The notes beneath the pieces were generated by a model that did not search any database, had not been told where the DNA came from, and saw nothing but the letters and a program-made list of their open reading frames with translations. A stretch of DNA of 64,000 nt from Paludibacterium sp. B53371 (GTDB taxonomy: Bacteria > Pseudomonadota > Gammaproteobacteria > Burkholderiales > Chromobacteriaceae): assembly GCF_018802765.1 (NCBI RefSeq), contig NZ_CP069163.1, positions 2,676,311 through 2,740,310 of the forward strand, in the 5' to 3' direction. Made by a program: the position numbers and the translations under genes. Positions 53,511 through 62,775 of this stretch are shown in pieces (positions within the stretch are counted from its first letter, which is position 1; the number at the start of each line of letters is the position of its first letter).

Positions 53511-55523
53511 ATGAAACTGCATTCATTGGCATTATTGCTTGGTTTGGCATTTGGTTCTGCCTCAGCCCTGAGCGCACCGGTATCCGGCATCGACTTCAGC
53601 GGCTTCGATCGTTCGGTTCGCATCCAGGATGACCTCTTCTCGGCCGTCAATGGTCAGTGGGTCAAGACCACCAGTATTCCCGGCGACCATGCCTCCTATG
53701 GCGCCTTCAATAAGCTGCGCGATGACAATGAAGCCCGCAGCCGGCAGTTGATCGAACAAGTCGCCAAGGCGCCGTCCGCCTCTAAGGAGGAACGCAAGCT
53801 GGCGGATCTTTACCTGAGCTTCATGGATGTGAAATCGGCTGATCAGCGCGGCCTCAGCCCGCTGTCCGGCCAGTTGGCTCAGATCGCCGGGGCGGACAGT
53901 CTGCCGGCGCTCACGCGTCTGTTGGGTCAGCTGCAGGCCGCGCCGATAGAGCTGCCGATCAGTGTCAGCGTCGATCCGGATGCCGCCAATCCGGGCGTGA
54001 CGCTGTTGCAGTTGAATCAGGATGGTCTGGGTCTGCCGGATCGCGATTATTACCTGCAGAACGATGCCCGTTTTGTCGCCGCGCGCCAGGCCTACCAGGG
54101 TTATCTGACCCAGCTGTTTACCCTGGCCGGGATGAGCCATGCCGCCGAACGGGCCACGGCCGTGCTGACGCTGGAAACCCGCATTGCCCAGGCGCAATGG
54201 GACAACGTCACCAACCGCGACCCGATCAAGACCTATAACCCGATGAGCCGGGCCCAGTTGCAGAAAACCGCACCCGGCATCGACTGGCAGATCTGGTTTG
54301 CAGCGGCCGGGGTGGGCAATACGGACAAGCTGAACCTGACCCAGCCAAGCTATGTCAAGGCACTGGGCGAGCTGTTGCATGACACGCCGTTGCCGGTCTG
54401 GCGCGATTATCTGACCATCCGTCTGCTGGACGGCTATGCCCCCTTCCTGAGCAAGCCGTTTGTGGATGCGCATTTCGCGCTGCATCAGCAGGCGCTGTCC
54501 GGCGTGAAGGAGCAGCGCGCGCGCTGGAAAAACGGCGTGTCGCTGGTGGAACGCTCGATGGGCGAGGCGCTGGGCAAGCTGTATGTGGCGCAGTACTTCC
54601 CGCCCGAGGCCAAGGCCAGGATGGATGAGCTGGTCCACAATCTGATGCAGGCCTACCAGCAAAGCATCGACAAGCTGAGCTGGATGACGCCGGCGACGCG
54701 TCAGGCTGCGCAGGAAAAACTGTCCAAGTATCAGATCAAGATCGGCTATCCGGCCAAGTGGCGAGATTATGGCAAGTTGCAGATTGATCGCCACGATCTT
54801 GCCGGCAACGTGCTGCGTGCCTCGCAATTTGCCTATCAGTACCGGCTGAGCAAGCTGGGCCGCCCGGTCGATCGCACGGAATGGCAGATGACGCCGCAGA
54901 CGGTCAACGCTTATTACGACCCTTCGCTGAATGAAATCGTCTTCCCGGCCGGCATCCTGCAGCCGCCGTTCTTCAATGCCAGGGCGGATGAGGCGGTGAA
55001 CTACGGGGCGATCGGCGCGGTGATCGGCCATGAGATCAGCCATGGCTTTGATGATCAGGGCAGCCAGTTCGACGGGGATGGCAAGCTGCGCAATTGGTGG
55101 ACGCCGGAGGACCGCAGCCGCTTTGATGCGCTGACCAGCAAGCTGGTGGCGCAGTACGATGCCTATGAGCCGCTGCCGGGCAAGCACATCAACGGCAAGC
55201 TCACGCTGGGGGAGAATATTGCCGACAATGCCGGCCTGCAGATTGCCTACAAGGCTTATCACCTGTCACTGGGGGGCAAGCCAGCGGCCGTGATCGACGG
55301 GCTGACCGGTGATCAGCGCTTCTTTATCGGGTTTGCGCAGGTATGGCGCAGCAAGATCAAGGATCAGGCCCTGCTGAAGCTGCTGGTGACCGATCCGCAC
55401 TCACCAGCGGCGTTCCGGCCGCAGGGGGCGGCGGTGAATACCGATGGGTTCTATGACGCCTTCGAGGTCAAGGCAGGTGACAAGATGTTCAAGCCGCAGA
55501 GCGAGCGCATCCACCTCTGGTAA
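53511..55523 (+). CDS. pepO: M13-family metallopeptidase (neprilysin/PepO type)
   Basis: The 670-aa protein starts with a signal peptide (LHSLALLLGLAFGSASALSA), so it is exported, probably to the periplasm. The zinc site is HEISH in AVIGHEISHGFDDQGS and the third ligand lies in LTLGENIADNAGL; the NAYYDPSLNEIVFPAGILQP substrate region precedes it. These peptidases cut small peptides. It has a terminator right after its stop. Confidence 0.93.
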   Translation: MKLHSLALLLGLAFGSASALSAPVSGIDFSGFDRSVRIQDDLFSAVNGQWVKTTSIPGDHASYGAFNKLRDDNEARSRQLIEQVAKAPSASKEERKLADLYLSFMDVKSADQRGLSPLSGQLAQIAGADSLPALTRLLGQLQAAPIELPISVSVDPDAANPGVTLLQLNQDGLGLPDRDYYLQNDARFVAARQAYQGYLTQLFTLAGMSHAAERATAVLTLETRIAQAQWDNVTNRDPIKTYNPMSRAQLQKTAPGIDWQIWFAAAGVGNTDKLNLTQPSYVKALGELLHDTPLPVWRDYLTIRLLDGYAPFLSKPFVDAHFALHQQALSGVKEQRARWKNGVSLVERSMGEALGKLYVAQYFPPEAKARMDELVHNLMQAYQQSIDKLSWMTPATRQAAQEKLSKYQIKIGYPAKWRDYGKLQIDRHDLAGNVLRASQFAYQYRLSKLGRPVDRTEWQMTPQTVNAYYDPSLNEIVFPAGILQPPFFNARADEAVNYGAIGAVIGHEISHGFDDQGSQFDGDGKLRNWWTPEDRSRFDALTSKLVAQYDAYEPLPGKHINGKLTLGENIADNAGLQIAYKAYHLSLGGKPAAVIDGLTGDQRFFIGFAQVWRSKIKDQALLKLLVTDPHSPAAFRPQGAAVNTDGFYDAFEVKAGDKMFKPQSERIHLW

Positions 55524-55542
55524 GTGACCGGCATTCCGTCTG

Positions 55543-55570
55543 GCCCGGTCATGGTGACCGGGCTTTTTTT
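55543..55570 (+). terminator. Terminator of the M13 peptidase gene
   Basis: GCCCGGTC pairs with GACCGGGC around a 5-nt loop, followed by seven T. Confidence 0.9.
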
Positions 55571-55581
55571 CGTCGGCAGGA

Positions 55582-56568
55582 TCAGACCGGCCAGAGGGGA
55601 GGCTCGTCCATCAGGGCGATCTGCTCGCGCAGCTCAAGGATACGATCCTGCCAGTAGCGTTGGCTGCCGAACCAGGGGAAGGCGGCGGGAAAGGCCGGGT
55701 CATGCCAGCGCCGTGCCAGCCAGGCGCTGTAATGCATCAGGCGCAGGGTGCGCAGCGCTTCGATGAGATAGAGCTCGCGGGTATCGAATTCGCAGAAGTC
55801 CTCATAGCCGGCCAGCAGATCGGCCAGCTGGCGCACCTGGTCTGACCGCTCGCCGGACAACAGCATCCACAGGTCCTGTACCGCCGGACCGCTGCGGCTG
55901 TCATCGAAATCGACGAAGTGCGGACCGTCATCGGTCCAGAGCACATTGCCGGCATGACAATCGCCATGCAGACGGATGCTGCGTACCGCGCCGGCGCGGT
56001 CAAAGCAGCGCCGCACGCCATCCAGGGCCTGTCGGGCCACGCCCTGATACACCTCGCGCAACTCGGCCGGCAGCCAGTCATGCGCCATCAGCCAGGCCAG
56101 CGGTTCTTCGCCGAAGGTCTCGATATTCAGGGCAGGACGGTGCTGGTAGGGCTGGCTGGCGCCAAGCGCATGAATGCGCCCCATGAAGCGGCCCATCCAC
56201 ATCAGGGTGTCGGCCTGGTCGAAATCCGGCATGCGACCGCCGCGACGCGGAAACAGGGCAAAACGGTAGTCAGCGTGCCGGTGCAGGGTGTGCCCGGCAA
56301 AGTCCAGCGCGGGGACAACCGGGATTTCCAGCCCGGCCAGGGCGGCCACGAAGGCATGCTCTTCGAGGATTTGTGTCTCGGTCCAGCGTTCGGGCCGGTA
56401 GAACTTGGCGACCAGTGGCGGCCCTTCGTCCATGCCGATCTGATAGACACGGTTTTCGTAGCTGTTGAGCGCCAGCAGGCTGCCATCAGGGCGCAGGCCC
56501 AGGGTCTCGACGGCGTCGAGCAGGGTATCGGGAGTCAGCCCGGCAAAGGGCGGCGCAGAGGGTTCCAT
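55582..56568 (-). CDS. srkA: Stress response kinase A (YihE/SrkA)
   Basis: The 328-aa protein is a Ser/Thr kinase of the aminoglycoside-phosphotransferase fold. Key parts: SYENRVYQIGMDEGPPLVAK with the ATP-binding Lys, catalytic loop RLHGDCHAGNVLW and metal-binding HFVDFDDSRSGPAVQD. It protects cells against toxin-linked death in E. coli. Convergent with the M13 peptidase gene. Confidence 0.93.
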   Translation of the reverse strand: MEPSAPPFAGLTPDTLLDAVETLGLRPDGSLLALNSYENRVYQIGMDEGPPLVAKFYRPERWTETQILEEHAFVAALAGLEIPVVPALDFAGHTLHRHADYRFALFPRRGGRMPDFDQADTLMWMGRFMGRIHALGASQPYQHRPALNIETFGEEPLAWLMAHDWLPAELREVYQGVARQALDGVRRCFDRAGAVRSIRLHGDCHAGNVLWTDDGPHFVDFDDSRSGPAVQDLWMLLSGERSDQVRQLADLLAGYEDFCEFDTRELYLIEALRTLRLMHYSAWLARRWHDPAFPAAFPWFGSQRYWQDRILELREQIALMDEPPLWPV

Positions 56569-56622
56569 GGGTCGCAGTATATCGGATTGCGACCCATGGC
56601 AGGGAAATGCCGGTCAGAATGC

Positions 56623-57942
56623 TCAGCGGGCAGGGGCGTTGACCTTGTAGCGCGGCGGCAGCAGCAATGCCGGGATTTCACGCTGTTGCTTGCCGCGACC
56701 ACGGCGAACGGCCTTGGGCTGCTTGATCCCTTCCGGGGCACCGGTCAGGGCGGCGGCCGTCGGTGCCACCGGGGCTTCCACCACCGGGCGCGGCATCCAG
56801 GAGGGCCAGAAGCCATCCACCGCCTGCGCTTCCAGGTTCTTGCGGATCAGCTTGTTGATCGCCTCGAGCTGACGGCTTTCTTCCTGGGACATCAGCGAGA
56901 TGGCAACGCCGGAGGCACCGGCACGACCGGTACGGCCAATGCGGTGCACGTAGTCTTCCGGGGCGTTGGGCAGCTCGAAGTTGACCACATAGGGCAGTTC
57001 GGTGATGTCCAGACCGCGGGCAGCGACATCGGTCGCCACCAGCACCTTGATGCTGCCTTCCTTGAAGGCAGACAGGGTTTCCAGTCGGGCTGCCTGGGCC
57101 TTGTCGCCGTGAATGGCTTCGGCGGCATGACCGTCGCGCTTGAGGTCACGGGCAAGCTGATCGGCGCTGAGCTTGGTCTTGCAGAAGACAATGACCTGGC
57201 CCATGTCGCGATTGCGGATCAGGTGCGACAGCAGCTTGCGCTTCTGCCAGCCATCCGCGGCATAGACCAGTTGCTCGACGTCTTCATTGGTCGAGTTCTG
57301 GCGCGCGACTTCGACCACCTGCGGGTCTCGCATGAAGTCTTCGGCCAGCTTCTTGATTTCCGGCGCGAAGGTGGCGGAGAACAGCAGGGTCTGCCGTTCA
57401 CGCGGCAGCAAGGCCATGATCTTGCGGATGTCCTGGATGAAGCCCATGTCGAGCATGCGGTCGCCTTCGTCCAGCACCAGCACATCGACTTTGTTCAGCT
57501 GCACGGTTTTTTGCGAAACGTGGTCCAGCAGGCGCCCCGGGGTGGCGATGAGGATCTCGACCCCGCGCCGCAGTTCGGCCACCTGGGGATCCATATTGAT
57601 GCCGCCGAAGATGGTGGTGGCGCGCAGCGGCAGATAACGGGTGTAGGCCTTGACGTTGACGCCGATCTGGTCAGCCAGCTCGCGCGTCGGCGACAGAATC
57701 AGGGCGCGCACCGGGTGCATGGCCGGCGAGGCGCTGGCATTGGCGTATTTCTTCAGGCGCTCCAGGATCGGCAGCATGAAGGCGGCGGTCTTGCCGGTAC
57801 CGGTTTGTGCGGCAGCCAGCATGTCGCGGCCGGTCAACACCAACGGGATGGCCTTGGCCTGGATCGGGGTGGGCTCGTTATAGCCCTGCTCGCCGATGGC
57901 ACGGAGCAGCTCCGGCGACAGGCCAAGTTCGGAAAAAGACAT
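56623..57942 (-). CDS. rhlE: DEAD-box-type RNA helicase RhlE
   Basis: The 439-aa helicase has the Q motif (YNEPTPIQAKAIPLVL), motif I (AQTGTGKTAAF), Ia, SAT (LLFSATFAPEI), and motif VI (HRIGRTGRAG). Motif II reads DEGD (VLDEGDRMLDMGF) instead of DEAD, an unusual change in this family. The C-terminal tail is basic and Pro/Arg-rich as in other RhlE. The start at 57942 has GGAGAT seven nt upstream. RhlE works in ribosome assembly and RNA turnover. Confidence 0.93.
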   Translation of the reverse strand: MSFSELGLSPELLRAIGEQGYNEPTPIQAKAIPLVLTGRDMLAAAQTGTGKTAAFMLPILERLKKYANASASPAMHPVRALILSPTRELADQIGVNVKAYTRYLPLRATTIFGGINMDPQVAELRRGVEILIATPGRLLDHVSQKTVQLNKVDVLVLDEGDRMLDMGFIQDIRKIMALLPRERQTLLFSATFAPEIKKLAEDFMRDPQVVEVARQNSTNEDVEQLVYAADGWQKRKLLSHLIRNRDMGQVIVFCKTKLSADQLARDLKRDGHAAEAIHGDKAQAARLETLSAFKEGSIKVLVATDVAARGLDITELPYVVNFELPNAPEDYVHRIGRTGRAGASGVAISLMSQEESRQLEAINKLIRKNLEAQAVDGFWPSWMPRPVVEAPVAPTAAALTGAPEGIKQPKAVRRGRGKQQREIPALLLPPRYKVNAPAR

Positions 57943-58021
57943 GTGAAATCTCCACTGATAATTCTTCAGCAGTGCCAGCGACGGCACTGTACATCACACC
58001 CGCAAGGGGCAAGAATGCCAA

Positions 58022-58041
58022 CGCCGCCCTTCGGGGCGGCG
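58022..58041. other. UUCG-type hairpin after the cobD-like gene
   Basis: CGCCGCCC, a TTCG loop (CGAA on the minus strand) and GGGCGGCG. It lies 20 nt downstream of the cobD-like stop in the transcribed direction. No clear T-run. Confidence 0.55.
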
Positions 58042-58061
58042 CAGGGGGTCGGCGCGATCTC

Positions 58062-58982
58062 TCAGCCCAGCAGGCTGGCCACGCTCATGAGCAGGATGAC
58101 CAGTAACCACAACAGGGCGGAGCGCCAGATCAACCCGACGGCACTACGCAGATAGTTCGGATCGGCTTCATCGCCGAGACCGAGTTCCGGCCGGAACTTG
58201 ACCGTATAGTCCTGCTTCAGCGGGTCACCCAGCCGGATGCCGAGGGCACCGGCTGCGGACGCCAGCAGGATACCGTTGGCGTAATGACCCCAGGCTTTGG
58301 CCTGGGAGCGCCAGCAGTACACCGCATCTTCAAAATCGCCCATCACGGCGAAACTGGCGGCGGTCAGACGCACAGGCAGCCAGTCCAGCCAGCTGGCAGC
58401 CCGGTCGGCAAACTGCCCGAAGCGGTCTTCCGCCTGCGGACGATTGCCCCACTTCTGGTACAGCATCTGGCTCAGGCGATACATCAGCGCGCCGGAAGGT
58501 CCCGGCAGCAGTACGAACCAGAACATGGTCCCGAACACGAAACGATAGCTGTCCATGACGCCCTGCTCGATCGACAGGCGGGCGATCTCGTTGACGGACA
58601 GCTCGGCGCTCGGTTGCCCGGTCCAGCGCGACAGGGCGACCCTGGCATCCAGATCACGCCCCTCGGCCAGCGCCAGGGAAATATCGGAAAACGCACTGGA
58701 GAAGTGGCGGAACCCCATCGTCAGGTACAGCACGAAAACGTTCCAGCACAAGGCCAGCACCGGACTGATGGCTTTCAGTCCGTAATAAATGACAATGCTC
58801 AGCAGCATCGCCGGCACAATGGCCAGCAGCCAGGCAAAGACGCCATGCCGGTTGGCGCCGGCATTCAGATTTCGCTCGAGATGATTGGCGAATCGAATGA
58901 ACAGCAGCCAGACGCGGTTGCGGTTGCCGAGCGGGCGAATCTGCTCGAGCCCCAGTGCGAAGATCAGTGATAGCAGGGTCAT
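58062..58982 (-). CDS. CobD/CbiB-family membrane protein
   Basis: The 306-aa protein has about five helices and the CobD/CbiB pattern (LGLEQIRPLGNRNRVWLLFI; LALAEGRDLDARVALSRWTG; QGVMDSYRFVFGTMFWFVLL). True CobD makes adenosylcobinamide phosphate in B12 synthesis. No other late cobalamin genes are here except bluB at 20 kb, so a B12 role is possible but not secured. Weak ribosome-binding site before the chosen ATG. Confidence 0.8.
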   Translation of the reverse strand: MTLLSLIFALGLEQIRPLGNRNRVWLLFIRFANHLERNLNAGANRHGVFAWLLAIVPAMLLSIVIYYGLKAISPVLALCWNVFVLYLTMGFRHFSSAFSDISLALAEGRDLDARVALSRWTGQPSAELSVNEIARLSIEQGVMDSYRFVFGTMFWFVLLPGPSGALMYRLSQMLYQKWGNRPQAEDRFGQFADRAASWLDWLPVRLTAASFAVMGDFEDAVYCWRSQAKAWGHYANGILLASAAGALGIRLGDPLKQDYTVKFRPELGLGDEADPNYLRSAVGLIWRSALLWLLVILLMSVASLLG

Positions 58983-59046
58983 TGTTTTTGGAAGGTTGTT
59001 CAGGCCCAACTGGAAGATACCACAACTACCACCCGGCAATCACTTG

Positions 59047-59511
59047 TCAGGCCGAACCAAGGTGACGGCCACCGATCGGTACTTGCGCCTGGGCGCCATC
59101 CGGCCCGTAGGACATCATCGACGCCGCCGCGCTCTTGAGGACATTCAGCCCCTCCCGGGCACGGTGCAGCCCCTGATTGATCTGCTGGCCGTTAAATTCG
59201 TTCAGCACCACGGCGCGCTTGATCGCGCCCTCGAGCTGAAACCAGGCATCACACAGTGCCGGCCGCGAAGTCAGCCATTCATGCACCGCCTGCGGGCTGG
59301 TCAGCCCCTGGGTCTGCATCCATTGCTGACGCTGCTGGCTCAGTTGCGCCAGTTGATCCAGCGCCCGGCTCTTGTCATCGGCCAGCTGCTCCAGCTTCAG
59401 CACCTCGCCGGCCAACAGGGCCTGTTGTTCCATTTCCAGAAATGCAATTAGCCGGGACACCTGTTCGGTTTCGTCCCGGCAAAATCTGGCAAACAATTCA
59501 ATATCCGCCAT
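59047..59511 (-). CDS. flgN: Flagellar chaperone FlgN
   Basis: The 154-aa helical protein is the export chaperone for the hook-filament junction proteins FlgK and FlgL. The pattern LIAFLEMEQQALLAGEVLKL followed by LADDKSRALDQLAQLSQQRQ is typical. It follows flgM in the usual flgA-flgM-flgN order. An ATG two codons earlier (59517) is an alternative start. Confidence 0.88.
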   Translation of the reverse strand: MADIELFARFCRDETEQVSRLIAFLEMEQQALLAGEVLKLEQLADDKSRALDQLAQLSQQRQQWMQTQGLTSPQAVHEWLTSRPALCDAWFQLEGAIKRAVVLNEFNGQQINQGLHRAREGLNVLKSAAASMMSYGPDGAQAQVPIGGRHLGSA

Positions 59512-59545
59512 AACCATCCATATATCAGGCTGTCATGCGCGCGTC

Positions 59546-59842
59546 TCAGCCCGCCAGCAACTGCCTGGTCGAATTAATCAGCCCGTCGGCAATATCCTCA
59601 GCGTTGATCTTGAAGTTGCCGGCAGCGATCGCACTCTTGATGGATTCGACCTTGGCCATATCAAAAGACGGCTCGGTCGCCATGTTCTGGGCAACCTCAT
59701 TGATCTGGCTGGCCAGCGGGTTGATGGCAACCTGAGACGACGGCGCACTGGAGCTGGACGATTCAGTGTCCTGCTTGCGCTTGGCCGGCTTGTTCTGCGC
59801 CGGATAAAGATCCTGGATATTACCCGATTGATCGATTTTCAT
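59546..59842 (-). CDS. flgM: Anti-sigma-28 factor FlgM
   Basis: The 98-aa protein binds the flagellar sigma factor FliA until the hook is finished, then is exported. The first half is disordered and polar; the second half (VAQNMATEPSFDMAKVESIK, SAIAAGNFKINAEDIADGLI) is the helical sigma-binding part. Sigma-28-type promoters at 44.4 and 53.0 kb show targets of the same regulator. Confidence 0.95.
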   Translation of the reverse strand: MKIDQSGNIQDLYPAQNKPAKRKQDTESSSSSAPSSQVAINPLASQINEVAQNMATEPSFDMAKVESIKSAIAAGNFKINAEDIADGLINSTRQLLAG

Positions 59843-59917
59843 GATTGGGTCCCTTCCTTCAAGACTCCACGGTTACCTGTATTATCGTCTCAAATATGCG
59901 TAACATGAGAAATTATT

Positions 59918-60595
59918 TTAATTAGATAAGCTTACTACACCATCTTGTCCCGCCACGCCGCGCAACAACTGTCCGTTGGGCATGCGCACCGTCACGACGT
60001 CACCCGCGCGGCCATTGGCGATGGCGACCCCCTCGGCCTCCACGCTGAATCCGTCACCACTGACAACCACTCTCACACGCTGATTCATTTTCACAACAAA
60101 TGGCGGGCGCACCATGAAATTACGCAGCCAGATCCCGGCGGCAGCACCGCTGGTCATGCTCTGACCAACGACCTGGGCGGGGTCCGACAGTACATCACGC
60201 GCCATGGCGGCATCCGGTAGCGGCGCCTGGCGCACATCGCCCGGTTCCAGCGTGTCGCCGGCCCTGACAGGCCGGGTCAGCACCAGGCCGAGCACGGTCT
60301 CGTTGATGGCGACCGGCAGGCGCAGACGCCAGGCCGGTGCCAGGCAATAGAGATCGATATAGGTGTTGCCGCCTGGCACGGCACCATCGGCCCATGCCAC
60401 CTGAGGGGCGGGGCAGGCCGGCAGAGCCAGACGGCGGTCCAGCCTGCCGAGACGGAAGGTGGCCTGGGGACGCTGACTCAGTTCGCCCTGCACATAGCTG
60501 CGCGCCATCTGCTCCAGCAAGGTCAGATTCTGATTCGCAGCCAGTGCCGGCACTGTCAGGCACAGCGCCAGCATCATGAGAAAAATCCGCTTCAT
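59918..60595 (-). CDS. flgA: Flagellar P-ring assembly protein FlgA
   Basis: The 225-aa protein has a signal peptide (FLMMLALCLTVPALAAN) and an SAF domain (RPVRAGDTLEPGDVRQAPL) followed by the C-terminal VVTVRMPNGQLLRGVA. It chaperones FlgI in the periplasm. Upstream of flgM in the same direction with a 75-nt gap that should contain a flgM promoter. Confidence 0.93.
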   Translation of the reverse strand: MKRIFLMMLALCLTVPALAANQNLTLLEQMARSYVQGELSQRPQATFRLGRLDRRLALPACPAPQVAWADGAVPGGNTYIDLYCLAPAWRLRLPVAINETVLGLVLTRPVRAGDTLEPGDVRQAPLPDAAMARDVLSDPAQVVGQSMTSGAAAGIWLRNFMVRPPFVVKMNQRVRVVVSGDGFSVEAEGVAIANGRAGDVVTVRMPNGQLLRGVAGQDGVVSLSN

Positions 60596-60613
60596 GCCGA
60601 CATTGTAACGCAA

Positions 60614-61072
60614 TCAGTCGTCGAGCATCCCCGGGGTGATCATGGCTTTCAGGCGGACCGGATCGCCACCGGCCTGATGACGCAGGCCCAGCCACCAGAT
60701 GGCCCCCTTCTTGATGTTCCAGTACTGCGGATCGCCGGACATCAGCCGGGCGGCCAGGCGGCCCAGATAAGGCTGATGGCCGACCAGCACCACCGTGTCG
60801 ACATGATGGTACTGATCCAGCACCGCCAGCACGTCTTCCATGGCGGCACCGGGGTTCAGGGCCGCCTCGGTCTCGAACCCCTTGCTGAGAAAGGCCGCCG
60901 TCTGGCGTGAGCGCTTGGCCTCTGACGCCAGCACCACATAGTCTTGCGGCAGACGACGCCCCAGCCAGGCCGCCATGCTGCGCCCTTGCTGCTGGCCCTT
61001 GCGGGTCAGGGCCCGCGACAAATCGTCAGAGCCTTCTTCGGCGTCGGCGTGACGCCACAGGATCAAATCCAT
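60614..61072 (-). CDS. sixA: Phosphohistidine phosphatase SixA
   Basis: The 152-aa protein has the histidine-phosphatase motif in LILWRHADAEEG (RHG type) and the second catalytic His in VVLVGHQPYLGRLA. SixA removes phosphate from histidine-phosphorylated proteins, such as those of the nitrogen PTS or sensor kinases. The start at 61072 has GAGGG five nt upstream. Confidence 0.92.
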   Translation of the reverse strand: MDLILWRHADAEEGSDDLSRALTRKGQQQGRSMAAWLGRRLPQDYVVLASEAKRSRQTAAFLSKGFETEAALNPGAAMEDVLAVLDQYHHVDTVVLVGHQPYLGRLAARLMSGDPQYWNIKKGAIWWLGLRHQAGGDPVRLKAMITPGMLDD

Positions 61073-61108
61073 GAGTCCCTCTCTGCATGACATTCAAAGC
61101 GTTGGTTA

Positions 61109-61816
61109 TTACTTCAGCATACTGCAAATCAGAGGCACCAGCACCGCTGTCCACAAACCGTTCAACCCCATGGCCAGGCCGGCGAAGGCGCCAGCGGTCT
61201 CCGACAACTGCAGCGCTCTGGCGGTGCCGACGCCGTGCGCCGCCACACCGGTGGCAAACCCAAGCGTCATGTCGTCCAGCCGTGGAAAGCGCTGCCGCAA
61301 GGGACCGAGCAAGGCAGCGCCGAGGATGCCGGTCAGGATGACACCGGCGGCCGCCACCGAGGGGATGCCGCCAATCTGTTCGGCAATGCCCATGGCGATG
61401 GGGGTGGTGGCCGAGCGCGGCAGCAGGGACAACAGGATGGGCCGGGGCAGTCCCAGCAGCTTGCCCAGCAAACCGCCGGAGAGAATGCCGACTGCCCCGC
61501 CGCCCAGCAGCGCCAGCCCCAACACGGCGGCATGGCGCTTGAGGTGGTGCAGGTTGTCATACAGCGGCACGGCCAGCGCCACGGTTGCCGGGCCGAGCAG
61601 GAGGTGAATGAAACGTCCGCCCGCCATGTACTCCTCGTAGCGGATGCCAGTTGCCCAGAGCACCAGCATCACCAGCAGGACACCGACCAGCACCGTATTG
61701 GTGAGGGGATGGCCATGGCAGCGCCGGTTGAGCAGGATGGCCAGCCGATAAGCCAGCAGGGTCAGGAACAGGCCGGTCAGCGGGGAGTGGCGGACGGCCA
61801 GCAGGGCTGCGTTCAT
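61109..61816 (-). CDS. lrgB: LrgB/CidB-family membrane protein
   Basis: The 235-aa protein has eight or so helices and the LrgB sequence (GLPRPILLSLLPRSATTPIA, then GFATGVAAHGVGTARAL). With LrgA it forms a holin-like system now linked to transport of small acids and murein hydrolase control. Its start overlaps lrgA by four nt. Confidence 0.92.
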   Translation of the reverse strand: MNAALLAVRHSPLTGLFLTLLAYRLAILLNRRCHGHPLTNTVLVGVLLVMLVLWATGIRYEEYMAGGRFIHLLLGPATVALAVPLYDNLHHLKRHAAVLGLALLGGGAVGILSGGLLGKLLGLPRPILLSLLPRSATTPIAMGIAEQIGGIPSVAAAGVILTGILGAALLGPLRQRFPRLDDMTLGFATGVAAHGVGTARALQLSETAGAFAGLAMGLNGLWTAVLVPLICSMLK

Positions 61817-62163
61817 GGCTGTCTGGCCTTTCTGCGCAGCAAGGCATGCAGCAGGCCGGCGCTGGCCAGCCAGGTCAACAGGGTGGCCAGCAGCACGACG
61901 GCCAGCAACTGCCAGGCCAGCGGCGCCAGCTGACTGCGCCAGAGCATGACCCCGACCCCGGCGGGAATGAACAGCATCGACAGATGGCGCAGCAGGCCCG
62001 GTACGGTGCTGCGCAGGTCATCCGGAATGCCGCGGCGCAGGCACAGTGTCAGAAACAGCAGCAGCATGCCCAGCACCGGACCGGGCACCGGCAGGGACAG
62101 CAGGCGGGCCAGCGCCTCGCCGGCGATCTGGTAGCCCAGCAGCCAGATCAGGGCATTGAGCAT
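61813..62163 (-). CDS. lrgA: LrgA/CidA-family holin-like protein
   Basis: The 116-aa protein has four helices and the family core LPVPGPVLGMLLLFLTLCLR and HLSMLFIPAGVGVM. It works with the coupled LrgB. The ATG at 62163 fits family length; the frame is open far upstream but antisense to ubiC. Divergent from ubiC with an 81-nt gap. Confidence 0.92.
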   Translation of the reverse strand: MLNALIWLLGYQIAGEALARLLSLPVPGPVLGMLLLFLTLCLRRGIPDDLRSTVPGLLRHLSMLFIPAGVGVMLWRSQLAPLAWQLLAVVLLATLLTWLASAGLLHALLRRKARQP

Positions 62164-62244
62164 GGCGGGTCTCCACAGGATGATCTGTCTGCCGTGTCGT
62201 CGGGCCACGGGACAGCAGGGTTTACGTTTGGCATAATGTGCGCC

Positions 62245-62775
62245 ATGTTTGCCGATACACACTGGGCGGCCACGCCGCCCCACACCTCTGCGCTGCTGCA
62301 GCCATGGCTGACGGACAGCACCTCCCTGACGGAACGACTGATGGCCACCGGTCGCGAGTTTGCCGTGCGCGTACTGTATCAGGGGCCTTCGGTGGCCGCC
62401 TCCGACGAGGCCGACCTGGTCGGCGCGGCCGCCGGCAGCCCGCTCAGCGCCCGGCATGTCGCCCTGACGCTGGATGGCGTTTGTGTCGTCGTGGCGCGCA
62501 GCATCATCCGCCCCGGTTGCCCGGTCTGGGAGCCGATCCTGCAGCGCGGCAGCCGCTCGCTCGGCCTGACGCTGTTCAGTCAGGACAGCGCGATTATACG
62601 TCAACCCCTGCGCTATCGTGAGCTGCAGCCCGGCCACCCGCTGTTTGCGCTGGTGCGCGGCCAGGATATGGAAGAGGCGCCGCGCTATGCCGCCCGACGC
62701 TCCACTTTTCTGCTCGATGGCGCCGCCCTGAATGTATGCGAGGCCTTTCTGCCGGTCTTGGAGACCTTCCTGTGA
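62245..62775 (+). CDS. ubiC: Chorismate lyase UbiC
   Basis: The 176-aa enzyme converts chorismate into 4-hydroxybenzoate and pyruvate, the first step of ubiquinone synthesis. LLQPWLTDSTSLTERLMATG, the Arg-bearing VLYQGPSV and ARRSTFLLDGAALNVCEAFL at the C terminus (Glu of the active site) are diagnostic. An ATG three codons earlier (62236) is possible. Overlaps ubiA. Confidence 0.95.
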   Translation: MFADTHWAATPPHTSALLQPWLTDSTSLTERLMATGREFAVRVLYQGPSVAASDEADLVGAAAGSPLSARHVALTLDGVCVVVARSIIRPGCPVWEPILQRGSRSLGLTLFSQDSAIIRQPLRYRELQPGHPLFALVRGQDMEEAPRYAARRSTFLLDGAALNVCEAFLPVLETFL

